Source: Rhizobiales bacterium Ga0077537 (lineage in GTDB: Bacteria > Pseudomonadota > Alphaproteobacteria > Rhizobiales > Hyphomicrobiaceae). From it: a stretch of DNA of 64,000 nt. The notes under the pieces are model-generated. The model was not told the origin of the DNA. It saw nothing but the letters and a program-made list of their open reading frames with translations, and did no database searches. Below are positions 56,323-64,000 of the stretch, one piece after another (the first letter of the stretch is position 1; each line of letters opens with the position of its first letter). Location of the stretch: the NCBI GenBank assembly GCA_001464955.1, contig LNEM01000024.1:1-64000 (forward strand), written 5' to 3'. A program made the position numbers and the translations under genes.

Positions 56323-56350
56323 AACCCCGCCGCATCTGCGGCGGGGTTTT
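56323..56350 (+). terminator. Intrinsic terminator after ahcY
   Basis: AACCCCGCCGC, loop ATCT, GCGGCGGGGTT, then TTGCG. A typical intrinsic terminator. Confidence 0.85.
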
Positions 56351-56543
56351 GCGTTTACTCGTCGACCTCGCCACACACCGGGGCTTCCGGGCCACAGACG
56401 TTGCGAACCCGACGATCCGACGGCCACTGACTCTAGGCACCGCCCGCGACGCGGCGGATAATGGCTAATGATTCGTTAACTCGATCCGGCCTTCCCCGTG
56501 GTGCGTTCCGGGATCGCCGCGAAAGCCCCCGTTCCGGAGCGCA

Positions 56544-59108
56544 ATGCAGCAAGCCGCCCAACCACCCCGTCAAGGCGTGAACGCCCGCGCCGAGTTGCTG
56601 TTGCTGCTCGTGGCAAGCATCGCCTGCGCCATCGTGCTCACCGCGACCATCGCCGACCGCGGTTCTCAGAGCGTCGGCTCAATGAAGCTCGCCCATGTGC
56701 TGGCGCTGGCCGTGACCAGCGGCGCCATGGCCGTGGCGCTGGCGCTCCTCTGGCGCTCGACGCGCACCGCGCGCCGCCTGAACCGCCGCCGTGAGGACGA
56801 AACCGCCGAATTGCGCCGCAATCTTGCGTCCGCCGAGGCAATCCTGAAGGCCGAGCCACAAGTCCTCATTTATTGGCAGCACGGCCAAGGCGTCAGCATC
56901 GCGGTCAACACGCTGACCACCGTGCCTGGCCTGCCGGACGACGACCAGCAACTGCTGCGCTTCGGTCTGTGGCTGGAGCCTGGCGGCGCTCATGACCTGA
57001 AGTCCGGACTGGACACGCTGTTCGCGGTCGGTCGCCCGTTCAACCTTCTCCTGCGCACGGTCGCTGGCGGGCACGTCGAAGCCGACGGCCGCGTCTCGGG
57101 TGGCCGCGCCATCCTGCGGCTGCGCGACGTCGCGGGCTCCCGCCGCGATCTGGCCCGCATCATGGACCAGCACCGGCAGCTGGCCCGCGATATCTCACTG
57201 TCGCGCGCGCTTCTCAACGCGTTGCCGATGCCGGTCTGGCTGCGCGGCCCCGACGGCCGCATCTCGTGGGTGAACAAGGCCTATGTCGCCGCCGTCGAAG
57301 CCGCCGACGAGAGCGAGGTGCGGGACCGCCAGATCGAGCTCCTCGAGTCGCGCCAGCGTGAGGAATTCAAGGCCGTTGTCAGCACCAACCAACCACTCCA
57401 GCGACGCCTGTCGCTCAACATCGCGGGCGAACGCCGGACGCACGAACTCATCGCCCTCCATTTGGGCGAAGCCGTTGCAGCCGCCGCCATCGACGTCACG
57501 GCAGCCGAAAGCGTCCAGGGCGAACTGGACCGCCAGATCGGCGCCTACGATCGCACCCTCGACCGCGTCGCCACCGCCGTCGCCATTTTCGGCCCAGATC
57601 ATCGCCTGACGTTCGCCAACAGCGCCTATCGCACACTCTGGGGCCTCTCGGAGGCCGATGTCGCCGCCGGTCCGTCCGACGCCGAGATCATGGATCGCTT
57701 GCGTGAGGCCGGCCGCCTGCCGGAAGTCGTGAGCCGCCCCGAAACCACGGACGGCGAGAACCGCGAGCCGGCCGCCCCCGAAGCCGTCAACTACCGGCAG
57801 TGGAAGGTGCGCGTGCTGGCGGCAGCCCGCGGCGAGGCGGCGCACGAGGAGGGATGGTATCTCCCCGACGGGCGCACCCTGCACCTGACGATCGAGCCGC
57901 GCCCCGACGGCGGCGCCACCTACTTCTTCGACGATGTCACCGAGAAGCTCGGCCTCGAGAGCCGTTACAATGCACTCATCGACGTGCAGCGCGAGACCCT
58001 CGACCACCTCAAGGAAGGCGTTGCCGTGTTCGGCACCGACGGACGCCTGCGCTTGTTCAATCATGCCTTCGAGCGCATCTGGAAGCTGTCGACGCGCATG
58101 CTGGCGGCCTCGCCCCACGTCGACGACATCCGCAAGCAGTGCAGCGTCCTCGTCGGTGATCTCCAGCCCTGGAACGCCATCACGCACGTCGTCACCGAAA
58201 TATCGGATCTCCGCCACCCGTGCGAAGGTCAGATGGCCCGCGCCGACGGTAGCGTCATCGACTACGCGGCACTCCCGCTGCCGGACGGCGGCACGCTGGT
58301 CTCGTTCGCCGACGTGACGGTCTCCAAGCGTTACGAACGCGCCCTGATCGAGCGGAACGAGGCCCTCGTCGCGGCCGACCGCCTCAAGAGCCAGTTCATC
58401 AGCCACGTCTCCTACGAATTGCGCACGCCGCTGACGAACATCATCGGCTTCTCGGAGTTGCTGGAGAGCCCCCGGACCGGCCCCCTGAACGACAAGCAAC
58501 GCGAGTACCTGAATGACGTCGGCGCCTCTTCGCGCCAGCTCCTCGCGATCATCGACGACATCCTCGACCTCGCCAACATCGACGCCGGCGCGCTCGAATT
58601 GCGGATTGCCCCGACGCAGGTCACTCGGGCCATTGACGGCGCCATCCTGGCCGTCCGCGAGCGCGCACAGCGCATGCGCGTCAAGATGAACGTTGCCATT
58701 GCGCCAGACGTCGGCATGATCCTCGCGGATGAGAGCCGCGTCCGGCAGATCTTCTACAACATCCTGTCGAACGCGATCGGCTTCTCGCCTCCGGGCGGAT
58801 CCGTGAATGTGACGGCGGAGCGGAGTAACGGCATGGTTGCGTTTCGCGTACAGGATCAGGGCGTCGGCATTCCCAAGACCGAGCAGAAATCGGTGCTCGA
58901 GCGCTTCGTGTCGCGCAGCCACGGCTCCAAGCATCGTGGCGTTGGGCTCGGCCTCCCGGTCGCGAAAAGCCTCGTGGAACTGCACGGCGGACACCTGACG
59001 CTCGAATCCGAACCCCGCATGGGCACGACCGTGACCGTGTTCCTCCCCGACGCCCCTGAGCCGAAGAGCGAGCCGGACGCCAAAGCCGCGGCCGCGAACC
59101 GGGCATGA
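56544..59108 (+). CDS. divL: DivL-type PAS kinase with Tyr at the phospho-acceptor site
   Basis: An 854-residue membrane-bound PAS histidine kinase homologue. Two membrane helices, about 15-37 and 50-70, are followed by three or four PAS-like domains (about 225-330, 340-470, 480-600). The dimerisation helix reads HVSYELRTPLTNIIGF: the usual phospho-His is Y624. This is the mark of DivL, the pseudokinase that works with CckA and DivK in the CtrA cell-cycle pathway. The ATP-binding domain (YNILSNAIGFSPPGG, DQGVGIP, GVGLGLPVAKSL) is intact. Start ATG at 56544 has GGAG upstream. Its stop overlaps tsaE by four bases. Confidence 0.85.
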   Translation: MQQAAQPPRQGVNARAELLLLLVASIACAIVLTATIADRGSQSVGSMKLAHVLALAVTSGAMAVALALLWRSTRTARRLNRRREDETAELRRNLASAEAILKAEPQVLIYWQHGQGVSIAVNTLTTVPGLPDDDQQLLRFGLWLEPGGAHDLKSGLDTLFAVGRPFNLLLRTVAGGHVEADGRVSGGRAILRLRDVAGSRRDLARIMDQHRQLARDISLSRALLNALPMPVWLRGPDGRISWVNKAYVAAVEAADESEVRDRQIELLESRQREEFKAVVSTNQPLQRRLSLNIAGERRTHELIALHLGEAVAAAAIDVTAAESVQGELDRQIGAYDRTLDRVATAVAIFGPDHRLTFANSAYRTLWGLSEADVAAGPSDAEIMDRLREAGRLPEVVSRPETTDGENREPAAPEAVNYRQWKVRVLAAARGEAAHEEGWYLPDGRTLHLTIEPRPDGGATYFFDDVTEKLGLESRYNALIDVQRETLDHLKEGVAVFGTDGRLRLFNHAFERIWKLSTRMLAASPHVDDIRKQCSVLVGDLQPWNAITHVVTEISDLRHPCEGQMARADGSVIDYAALPLPDGGTLVSFADVTVSKRYERALIERNEALVAADRLKSQFISHVSYELRTPLTNIIGFSELLESPRTGPLNDKQREYLNDVGASSRQLLAIIDDILDLANIDAGALELRIAPTQVTRAIDGAILAVRERAQRMRVKMNVAIAPDVGMILADESRVRQIFYNILSNAIGFSPPGGSVNVTAERSNGMVAFRVQDQGVGIPKTEQKSVLERFVSRSHGSKHRGVGLGLPVAKSLVELHGGHLTLESEPRMGTTVTVFLPDAPEPKSEPDAKAAAANRA

Positions 59109-60649
59109 ACGCCGCCGCGTGCCTGCGCGGTCTCGACGAGGCTGCCGTCGCCCGCCTTGCAGAGTTCATCGCCCTGAAACTGAGACCGGGAGACGCGATC
59201 CTCCTTCACGGCGATCTTGGCCTCGGCAAGACGACGTTCGCTCGCGCCCTGATCCGCTCGCTCCTCGCCGATCCGGATGCCGAAGTGCCGAGCCCCACCT
59301 TCGGCATCGTGCAGCCCTACGAAACACCTCGGATGCCGCTCGCCCATTTCGACCTCTACCGCCTTTCGGGCCCCGATGAACTCGAGGAGTTGGGGTTCCG
59401 TGATGCGGCCAATGACGGAGCCGTGCTGGTCGAGTGGCCCGAGCGTGCCGCGGCGGCAATGCCGCCCGAACGCCTCGACGTCACCCTCTCGCCCGGGACG
59501 ACGCCGGCCCTCCGCGACGTGACGCTTGTGGCGACACCCGACTGGCAGCCGCGGCTCGACCGGGTGCTTGCCCTTCGCGCTTTCACGCTTGCGTCGCTGC
59601 CGTCGACCGAGACACTCGTCTCCGTCGCCTATCTTCAGGGCGACGCCTCGCCACGGGCCTACGCCCGCCTCCTCACCTCGGCGAGCCGCCACGTGCTGAT
59701 GGACGCTCCTCGCATGCCCGACGGACCACCGATCCTCCGCGGTCTGCCCTACAGCCGCATCGCCCATCTCGCGGAGGACGTCCGCCCGTTCGTGGCAATC
59801 GGCAATGCGCTGGAGGCGAGCGGCCTCACGACCCCCGCGATCCGCGCCGCTGATCTCGATGCGGGCATGGTGCTGCTCGAGGATCTGGGCGACCTGACGT
59901 TCGGTCGCGCGCTCGCCGCAGGCGTCCCGCAAGGCACGCTCTGGTCCGCCGCCGTGGACACGCTGATCCAGCTACGGCGCACGTCGCTACCGGACGAGCT
60001 GCCGCTCCCCGACGGAACGACCTACCGCCTGCCTCGCTTCGACCGCGCGGCTCTCGAGATCGAGGTGAGCCTGTTTCTCGACTGGTACTGGCCGGAAGCC
60101 GTGGGTTCTGCGGCAGATGATGCATTGCGGGCCGGCTTCATGGCGCTCTGGGCCCCCGTCATCGACGGGATACTGGCCGAGCCGCCGGGTGTGTTCCTCC
60201 GGGATTTCCACTCGCCCAACCTGTTCTGGCTCCCCGAACGTCTGCCGGGCGCAAAGGTCGGCGTCATCGACTTCCAGGACGCGCTCGCCGAATCGTGGCC
60301 CCTCGACCTCGTCTCCCTGCTCCAGGACGCGCGCATCGACGTCTCCCAGTCCATCGAACAGGGGGAGCGCGAACGCTACATGTGTGAAATTGCAAGCTCG
60401 GATCGGTCTTTTGATCGCGATCGGTTTCTCGCGACCTACGCGGCCTTCGGCGCCCAGCGCAACACGCGACTGATCGGCTTGTGGGTGCGGCTCTGGCGTC
60501 GGGACGGCAAGCCCGGCTATCTCCACCACATGGCGCGAACGTGGAATTATCTGGAGCGCAATCTGGAGCACCCGGCTCTCGCGCCACTCGCCGCGTGGTT
60601 CGCGGCTCATGTCCCGACGTCCGCGCGACGTAGGACCTGGCCGACCTGA
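59105..60649 (+). CDS. TsaE-phosphotransferase (AmgK-like) fusion protein
   Basis: A 514-residue fusion. Residues 1 to about 155 are TsaE, the ATPase for tRNA t6A37 synthesis, with Walker A GDLGLGKT (36-43), SPTFGIVQPYE and the YRLSG and GFRD segments. Residues from about 165 to the end are a choline/aminoglycoside phosphotransferase: FLRDFHSPNLFW has the catalytic D367 with H369 and N372, and VIDFQDA the metal D389. The second half resembles AmgK, which phosphorylates MurNAc at C1. The next genes include a MurU-like nucleotidyltransferase, which fits. This fusion is common in Hyphomicrobiales. Start overlaps the divL stop (ATGA). Confidence 0.88.
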   Translation: MNAAACLRGLDEAAVARLAEFIALKLRPGDAILLHGDLGLGKTTFARALIRSLLADPDAEVPSPTFGIVQPYETPRMPLAHFDLYRLSGPDELEELGFRDAANDGAVLVEWPERAAAAMPPERLDVTLSPGTTPALRDVTLVATPDWQPRLDRVLALRAFTLASLPSTETLVSVAYLQGDASPRAYARLLTSASRHVLMDAPRMPDGPPILRGLPYSRIAHLAEDVRPFVAIGNALEASGLTTPAIRAADLDAGMVLLEDLGDLTFGRALAAGVPQGTLWSAAVDTLIQLRRTSLPDELPLPDGTTYRLPRFDRAALEIEVSLFLDWYWPEAVGSAADDALRAGFMALWAPVIDGILAEPPGVFLRDFHSPNLFWLPERLPGAKVGVIDFQDALAESWPLDLVSLLQDARIDVSQSIEQGERERYMCEIASSDRSFDRDRFLATYAAFGAQRNTRLIGLWVRLWRRDGKPGYLHHMARTWNYLERNLEHPALAPLAAWFAAHVPTSARRRTWPT

Positions 60650-60685
60650 AACGCGAGTAGCGGCTCGGGCGCGGCAGCGTCTCTA

Positions 60686-60913
60686 TCAGCCGGCCCGTGC
60701 GGCGAGGCGCGGCATCGCCGCTTCAAGGACACGGCGAATGCGGAGTTTTTCGAGTTCGGGGCTTCCCGTGCTGAACGTGCACACGTCCCGATAAACAGCA
60801 TCGACGACGTCATCGCTGATCGACAGCGTGCGCCCCGACGCCACGCTCGGCGATCCATGTGAGGCGGTGTCGGAACGATTCACTGCCCCGCAGGCGAGCG
60901 TATCGTCGTACAT
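60686..60913 (-). CDS. Small hypothetical protein
   Basis: A 75-residue frame. The first half is polar; the second half (SISDDVVDAVYRD, then ELEKLRIRRVLEAAMPRL) looks helical. AGGAG lies about nine bases before the ATG at 60913, and the upstream DNA is AT-rich and could hold a promoter. It lies on the opposite strand to both neighbours, inside an otherwise collinear block. Not recognised. Could be chance coding. Confidence 0.45.
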   Translation of the reverse strand: MYDDTLACGAVNRSDTASHGSPSVASGRTLSISDDVVDAVYRDVCTFSTGSPELEKLRIRRVLEAAMPRLAARAG

Positions 60914-61195
60914 ACTCGGACACTCCTGATGCACATATTTTCTGCAATTAGTGCATACCCTTTTTCTGTTAGCAACTCGTCAAATTTAGGGCCGTCGTCA
61001 ATTTATGAAGTTGACACAACCAATTATAGCAATTTCTTAATGAAACTACTTCTGCGAGAATCTGCCGTCATCACCGTCTTGCCCCGCTTTCGTCCCCGTT
61101 ATCCCCATGATCGTCGGGACTGGCGGCAGCGCCAGTTGGCGTGCCCCCGCGAACTGCGTTAGGGCCGAGCATCAGGGTCGACGGGAGCCTCTCGC
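60914..61195. other. AT-rich island between tsaE-amgK and murU
   Basis: About 150 bases (60930-61080) fall to low GC, in contrast to the GC-rich surroundings. TTGACA at 61011-61016 may be a -35 element for murU on the plus strand, and TTGACG on the minus strand (near 60984) for the small gene at 60686. No -10 element is clear. It breaks the coupling of the neighbouring genes, suggesting an added promoter region or inserted sequence. Confidence 0.5.
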
Positions 61196-61915
61196 ATGAC
61201 CAGCCCGATAACCAAGGCCTTCGTACTGGCGGCTGGCCTCGGCACGCGGATGCGCCCCTTGACGGATCGCGTCCCGAAGCCGCTCGTGACGCTGGCGGGC
61301 CAGCCTCTACTGGATCACGTGCTGGACAGGCTGGTGGCGGCCGGCATCACCGACGTGGTCGTCAACGTGCACTACCTCGCCGACCAGATCGAGGCGCACC
61401 TCCGCCAGCGCCCGCACCCGACGATCGCCATCTCGGACGAGCGCGACGCGGTTCTCGAGACGGGCGGTGGGCTTGCCAAGGCGTTGCCGCTGCTCGGACC
61501 CGGACCGTTCGTCGTCCACAACTCGGATACGGTGTGGATCGAACCGGCCGGTTCTAACATCGCGCGCCTGATCGGGGCCTTCGACGCCGACCGGATGGAC
61601 GGCCTGCTCCTGCTCGCCCCACGGATCGGCAGCCTCGGCTACGACGGCCGCGGCGACTTCGAACTCGGCGACAACGGACGCCTCGAGCGGGTCGCGCCCG
61701 GGGCCACCGCGCCCTGGGTCTATGCCGGCGTCTGCATCGCCACGACACGACTGATGCGGGACTGTCCCGTCTCGCGCTTTTCCCTGAACCGGCCGTGGGA
61801 TCGGGCGCTCGCCGAAGGACGCCTGTTCGGGCTGCCGCTCGCCGGCACCTGGATGCACGTCGGCGATCCGGAAGCCCTCGCCGCGGCGGAAGCCCGCCTC
61901 GCTGCCCCATCGTGA
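61196..61915 (+). CDS. murU: Nucleotidyltransferase, MurU-like
   Basis: A 239-residue NTP transferase. The signature FVLAAGLGTRMRPLTDRVPKPLV covers residues 9-31. VHNSDTVW carries the metal-binding Asp, and HVGDPEALAAAEA closes the fold. It is of the MurU type, which makes UDP-MurNAc from MurNAc-1-phosphate in peptidoglycan recycling. The AmgK-like fusion just upstream would supply the substrate. Mannose-1-phosphate guanylyltransferase-like members are close relatives, so the sugar is inferred from context. Confidence 0.85.
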   Translation: MTSPITKAFVLAAGLGTRMRPLTDRVPKPLVTLAGQPLLDHVLDRLVAAGITDVVVNVHYLADQIEAHLRQRPHPTIAISDERDAVLETGGGLAKALPLLGPGPFVVHNSDTVWIEPAGSNIARLIGAFDADRMDGLLLLAPRIGSLGYDGRGDFELGDNGRLERVAPGATAPWVYAGVCIATTRLMRDCPVSRFSLNRPWDRALAEGRLFGLPLAGTWMHVGDPEALAAAEARLAAPS

Positions 61916-61931
61916 CCGGAAGGCCCGCGCC

Positions 61932-64000
61932 ATGACCGTCGCCCCCCCCCCCCCCCTTCCTGCGCGCCCTCGCCGAAGCGATCCTCGGCGGGCATCTGCC
62001 GGGCGGCGGGCAGCGCATCCCCTCGCACGAGGAACTGCCGGCGTGGACGATCATGATGCCGACCCGGCGCGCCGCCCGTACGCTGCAGGAGGAATTCCTC
62101 GCGGTGGCCGGCGCCGAGGCGATGATCCTTCCGGCCATTCGCCCGATTGCCGAGGGCCAGGAAGATCTGGGCCTCCTCGCAATGGCCAGCGCATCGACCG
62201 GCGTGTCCGCGGCGGCCTTGTCCATCCCGCCGGCCATCAGCCCCCTCGAACGGACGCTCCTGTTGACGCGCCTCGTGCTGGCCTGGTCCATGGCCATGCG
62301 CGGCGCTGGTGAGCCCGAAGACGCCGAACGCCCCGTGCTCGGCGTCGGCGCGGCGACGCCCGCCCAGGCCGCCCGCCTCGCGACCGAGCTGGCCCGCCTC
62401 ATCGATGCCGTCAAGACCGAGAACGTCTCGCTCGCCGATCTCGCCGGTCTTGTGCCCGAGGCCTACTCCACCCACTGGCAGCAGACGCTCGACTTCCTGC
62501 GCATCGTCACCGAGTACTGGCCCGCGCACCTTGCCGAAGCCGGGCTGATCGACCCGGCCGACCGCCGAAACCGCCTGATCCTGGATGAAGCCCTGAGGCT
62601 GACCGAACACCCGCCGGCAGCGCCGGTCATCGTGGCCGGCGTCACCGGCTCCATCCCGGCGACGGCCGAGCTGATGCGCGCGGTGGCAAACCTCCCGAAT
62701 GGCGCCATCGTGCTCCCGGGCCTCGACGTCCACCTCGACGAACCGAGCTTCGCCCGTATCGCCGGCGAGCACCCCGAGCATCCCCAGCACGGCCTCGCGC
62801 GACTGGTCGCGGCACTCGGCATCGAGCGGCGCGACGTGGTTGAATTGCCGGGCGGCGGTCTCCCTCTGGTGCGGCGCGAGCGCAATCGCCTCATGAGCGA
62901 GGCCATGCGCCCGACGGGCTCCCTCGCGGGCTGGCGCACGCTCAAGGACGACGCGGACACTGCTGCGCTGCGCGAAAGCCTCGCAGGCGTCAGCCTGATC
63001 GAGGCCGCGACCGCCGAGGAAGAGGCCGAGATCGTTTCGCTGATCTTGCGCGAGGCGCTCGAAACGCCGGGCCGAACTGCCGCTCTGGTATCGCCGGATC
63101 GTCTGCTGGCACGTCGCGTGGCGGCGCGGCTCGAGGCCTGGGGCATTCGCGTCGACGATTCGGCCGGCCGCCCGTTCGTGAAGACCGTCCCGGGCGCCTT
63201 TCTGGATCTCGTCACCAACGCGCTGCAATCGGACTTCGCGCCGCCCGAGACGATGGCGCTCCTCAAGCACCCCTTGACGCGCCTCGGCCTGCCGGCCGGC
63301 GACATCCGGCGGGCGGCACGCAATCTGGAAGTCGCAGCGCTGCGCACGACCTATCTCGGCCGCGGCCTGCCGAGCCTCGCCCGCGCGGTCGACCGGGCCC
63401 GCGTCGAGGCGGACGAGGGTGCCCGCCGTCATCGCGCCGTCACCCGCATGCGTCCCGAGAACTGGGACGACGTCGCCGATCTCGTCGCGCGCCTCGAGGC
63501 GGCGTTCGCGCCGCTCGTCGCGCTGAGCGAGAGTGGCGGACCCCATCCCCTCGGCACGCTCGTCGCCGCCCACGTCGCCGTCGCCGAGGCCATCGCCAAG
63601 CCGGCGTCGATCGCGGATTCGCTGGGGCACGGCCAGTCCGGCTCGCCGCTCTGGGATCGCGACGAGGGAGCGGCGGCCTCCGAACTGCTCGCCCGCCTGA
63701 TGGCGCCGACCACGCCCCAGCCCGACCTCGCGACCACCGATTACCCTGATTTCTTCCGCGCCCTGGTCGGCTCCGAGAGCATCCGCACGCGCGTGCCGCG
63801 CCATCCGCGGCTCTTCATCTGGGGCCCCTACGAATCCCGCCTGCATCAGCCGGATCTCGTCGTCCTCGGCTCGTTGAACGAAGGCGTCTGGCCGAAGGCG
63901 TCGGACCCGGGACCGTGGCTCAACCGCCAGATGCGCACCGCACTCGGGCTGCCGAGCCCCGAGGAGGAAACCGGCCGCGCCGCGCTCGATGTGCAGACGC
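61932..64000 (+). CDS. addB: AddB double-strand break repair protein, partial, apparent frameshift
   Basis: The AddB N-terminal region is read in one frame from position 61957 (FLRALAEAILGGHLPGGG onward) to the right edge, about 680 codons, ending inside the helicase-like part. AddB pairs with AddA in RecBCD-like repair of double-strand breaks. The only good start, ATG at 61932, is in another frame. The run of 15 C at 61942-61956 lies between them; 14 or 17 C would join the frames as MTVA, prolines and FLRALAE, matching the usual short AddB start. In the AddB frame a TGA at 61933-61935 blocks any upstream start. The cause is either a homopolymer read error or true slippage. Starts 17 bases after murU. 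Confidence 0.85.
61942..61956 (+). repeat. Homopolymer run of 15 C at the start of addB
   Basis: A run of 15 C directly after ATGACCGTCG. It lies inside the first codons of addB and sets the reading frame of the whole gene. Confidence 0.95.

Noticed and set aside
54786-56324. 512-codon minus-strand frame over ahcY
   Set aside because: Antisense shadow; ahcY is unmistakable.
61932-62312. 126-codon frame starting at the addB ATG
   Set aside because: It is the frame reached with 15 C; beyond the C tract its residues are out-of-frame products of addB and not a separate protein.
61720-63846. 708-codon minus-strand frame over addB
   Set aside because: Arg/Gly/Ala-rich antisense frame; the plus-strand frame reads as AddB.

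Overview
The window is high-GC DNA from an alphaproteobacterium, most likely of the order Hyphomicrobiales (Rhizobiales). The evidence is gene order and family type. There is a dnaG-rpoD pair whose DnaG lacks most zinc ligands in the alphaproteobacterial manner. There is a chvI-chvG-hprK-EIIA-ptsH block followed by ahcY, a DivL-type kinase with tyrosine at the phospho-acceptor site, a TsaE-phosphotransferase fusion, a murU-like gene and addB. Several TRAP transporters and an FnrN-type regulator fit the same group.

Layout. 1-95: the end of an IS element, probably IS5 type, running off the left edge. 115-6148: a GntR regulator with hyuA and hyuB, divergent from a class III aminotransferase. 6909-9719: small conserved proteins, a decayed TerC gene, and a pyruvate-kinase-like gene with a long N-terminal extension. 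10321-12786: tRNA-Val, then hemN and fnrN, divergent across two FNR/FixK boxes. 12869-25961: a catabolic region with a flavin monooxygenase, an Asp/Glu racemase-arylmalonate decarboxylase homologue, a BoxA-like reductase without BoxB, a TRAP transporter, an HpaB/4-hydroxybutyryl-CoA dehydratase homologue, a 2-keto-4-pentenoate hydratase-type enzyme, cytochrome b561, a CrtI-type FAD enzyme and a 2-hydroxyacid dehydrogenase. 25971-29993: a deoxyribosyltransferase and a small FkbM-Wzx-GT2 polysaccharide group. 30108-34240: dnaG and rpoD. 34414-37713: a small membrane protein, a GNAT protein, ZapE and a nitroreductase. 37885-44649: a second TRAP transporter, another 2-hydroxyacid dehydrogenase, a DUF4112 protein and a GMC oxidoreductase. 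44709-48622: a DUF4236 protein, a HerA-like ATPase and a gamma-glutamyltransferase homologue. 48791-52762: ChvI/ChvG and the regulatory phosphotransferase proteins. 52844-54433: a TadG-like protein with a VWA domain. 54858-64000: ahcY, divL, tsaE-amgK, a small ORF in an AT-rich patch, murU and the start of addB.

How the genes work together. The 12.9-26.0 kb region looks like uptake and oxidative breakdown of an acidic, possibly aromatic, substrate, but the substrate cannot be read from sequence. hemN and fnrN form an oxygen-responsive haem module. The chv/hprK/PTS block is regulatory, since no sugar permease is present. TsaE-AmgK plus MurU suggests peptidoglycan MurNAc recycling tied to a tRNA-modification ATPase.

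The points most worth checking are the 15-C tract that puts the addB start codon out of frame, the TerC remnant that overlaps the start of the pyruvate-kinase-like gene, the orphan BoxA in an undescribed gene set, and the AT-rich island inside the divL-addB block. No CRISPR array, prophage or rRNA was seen. All functional calls are by reading the translated sequence; no database search was run.
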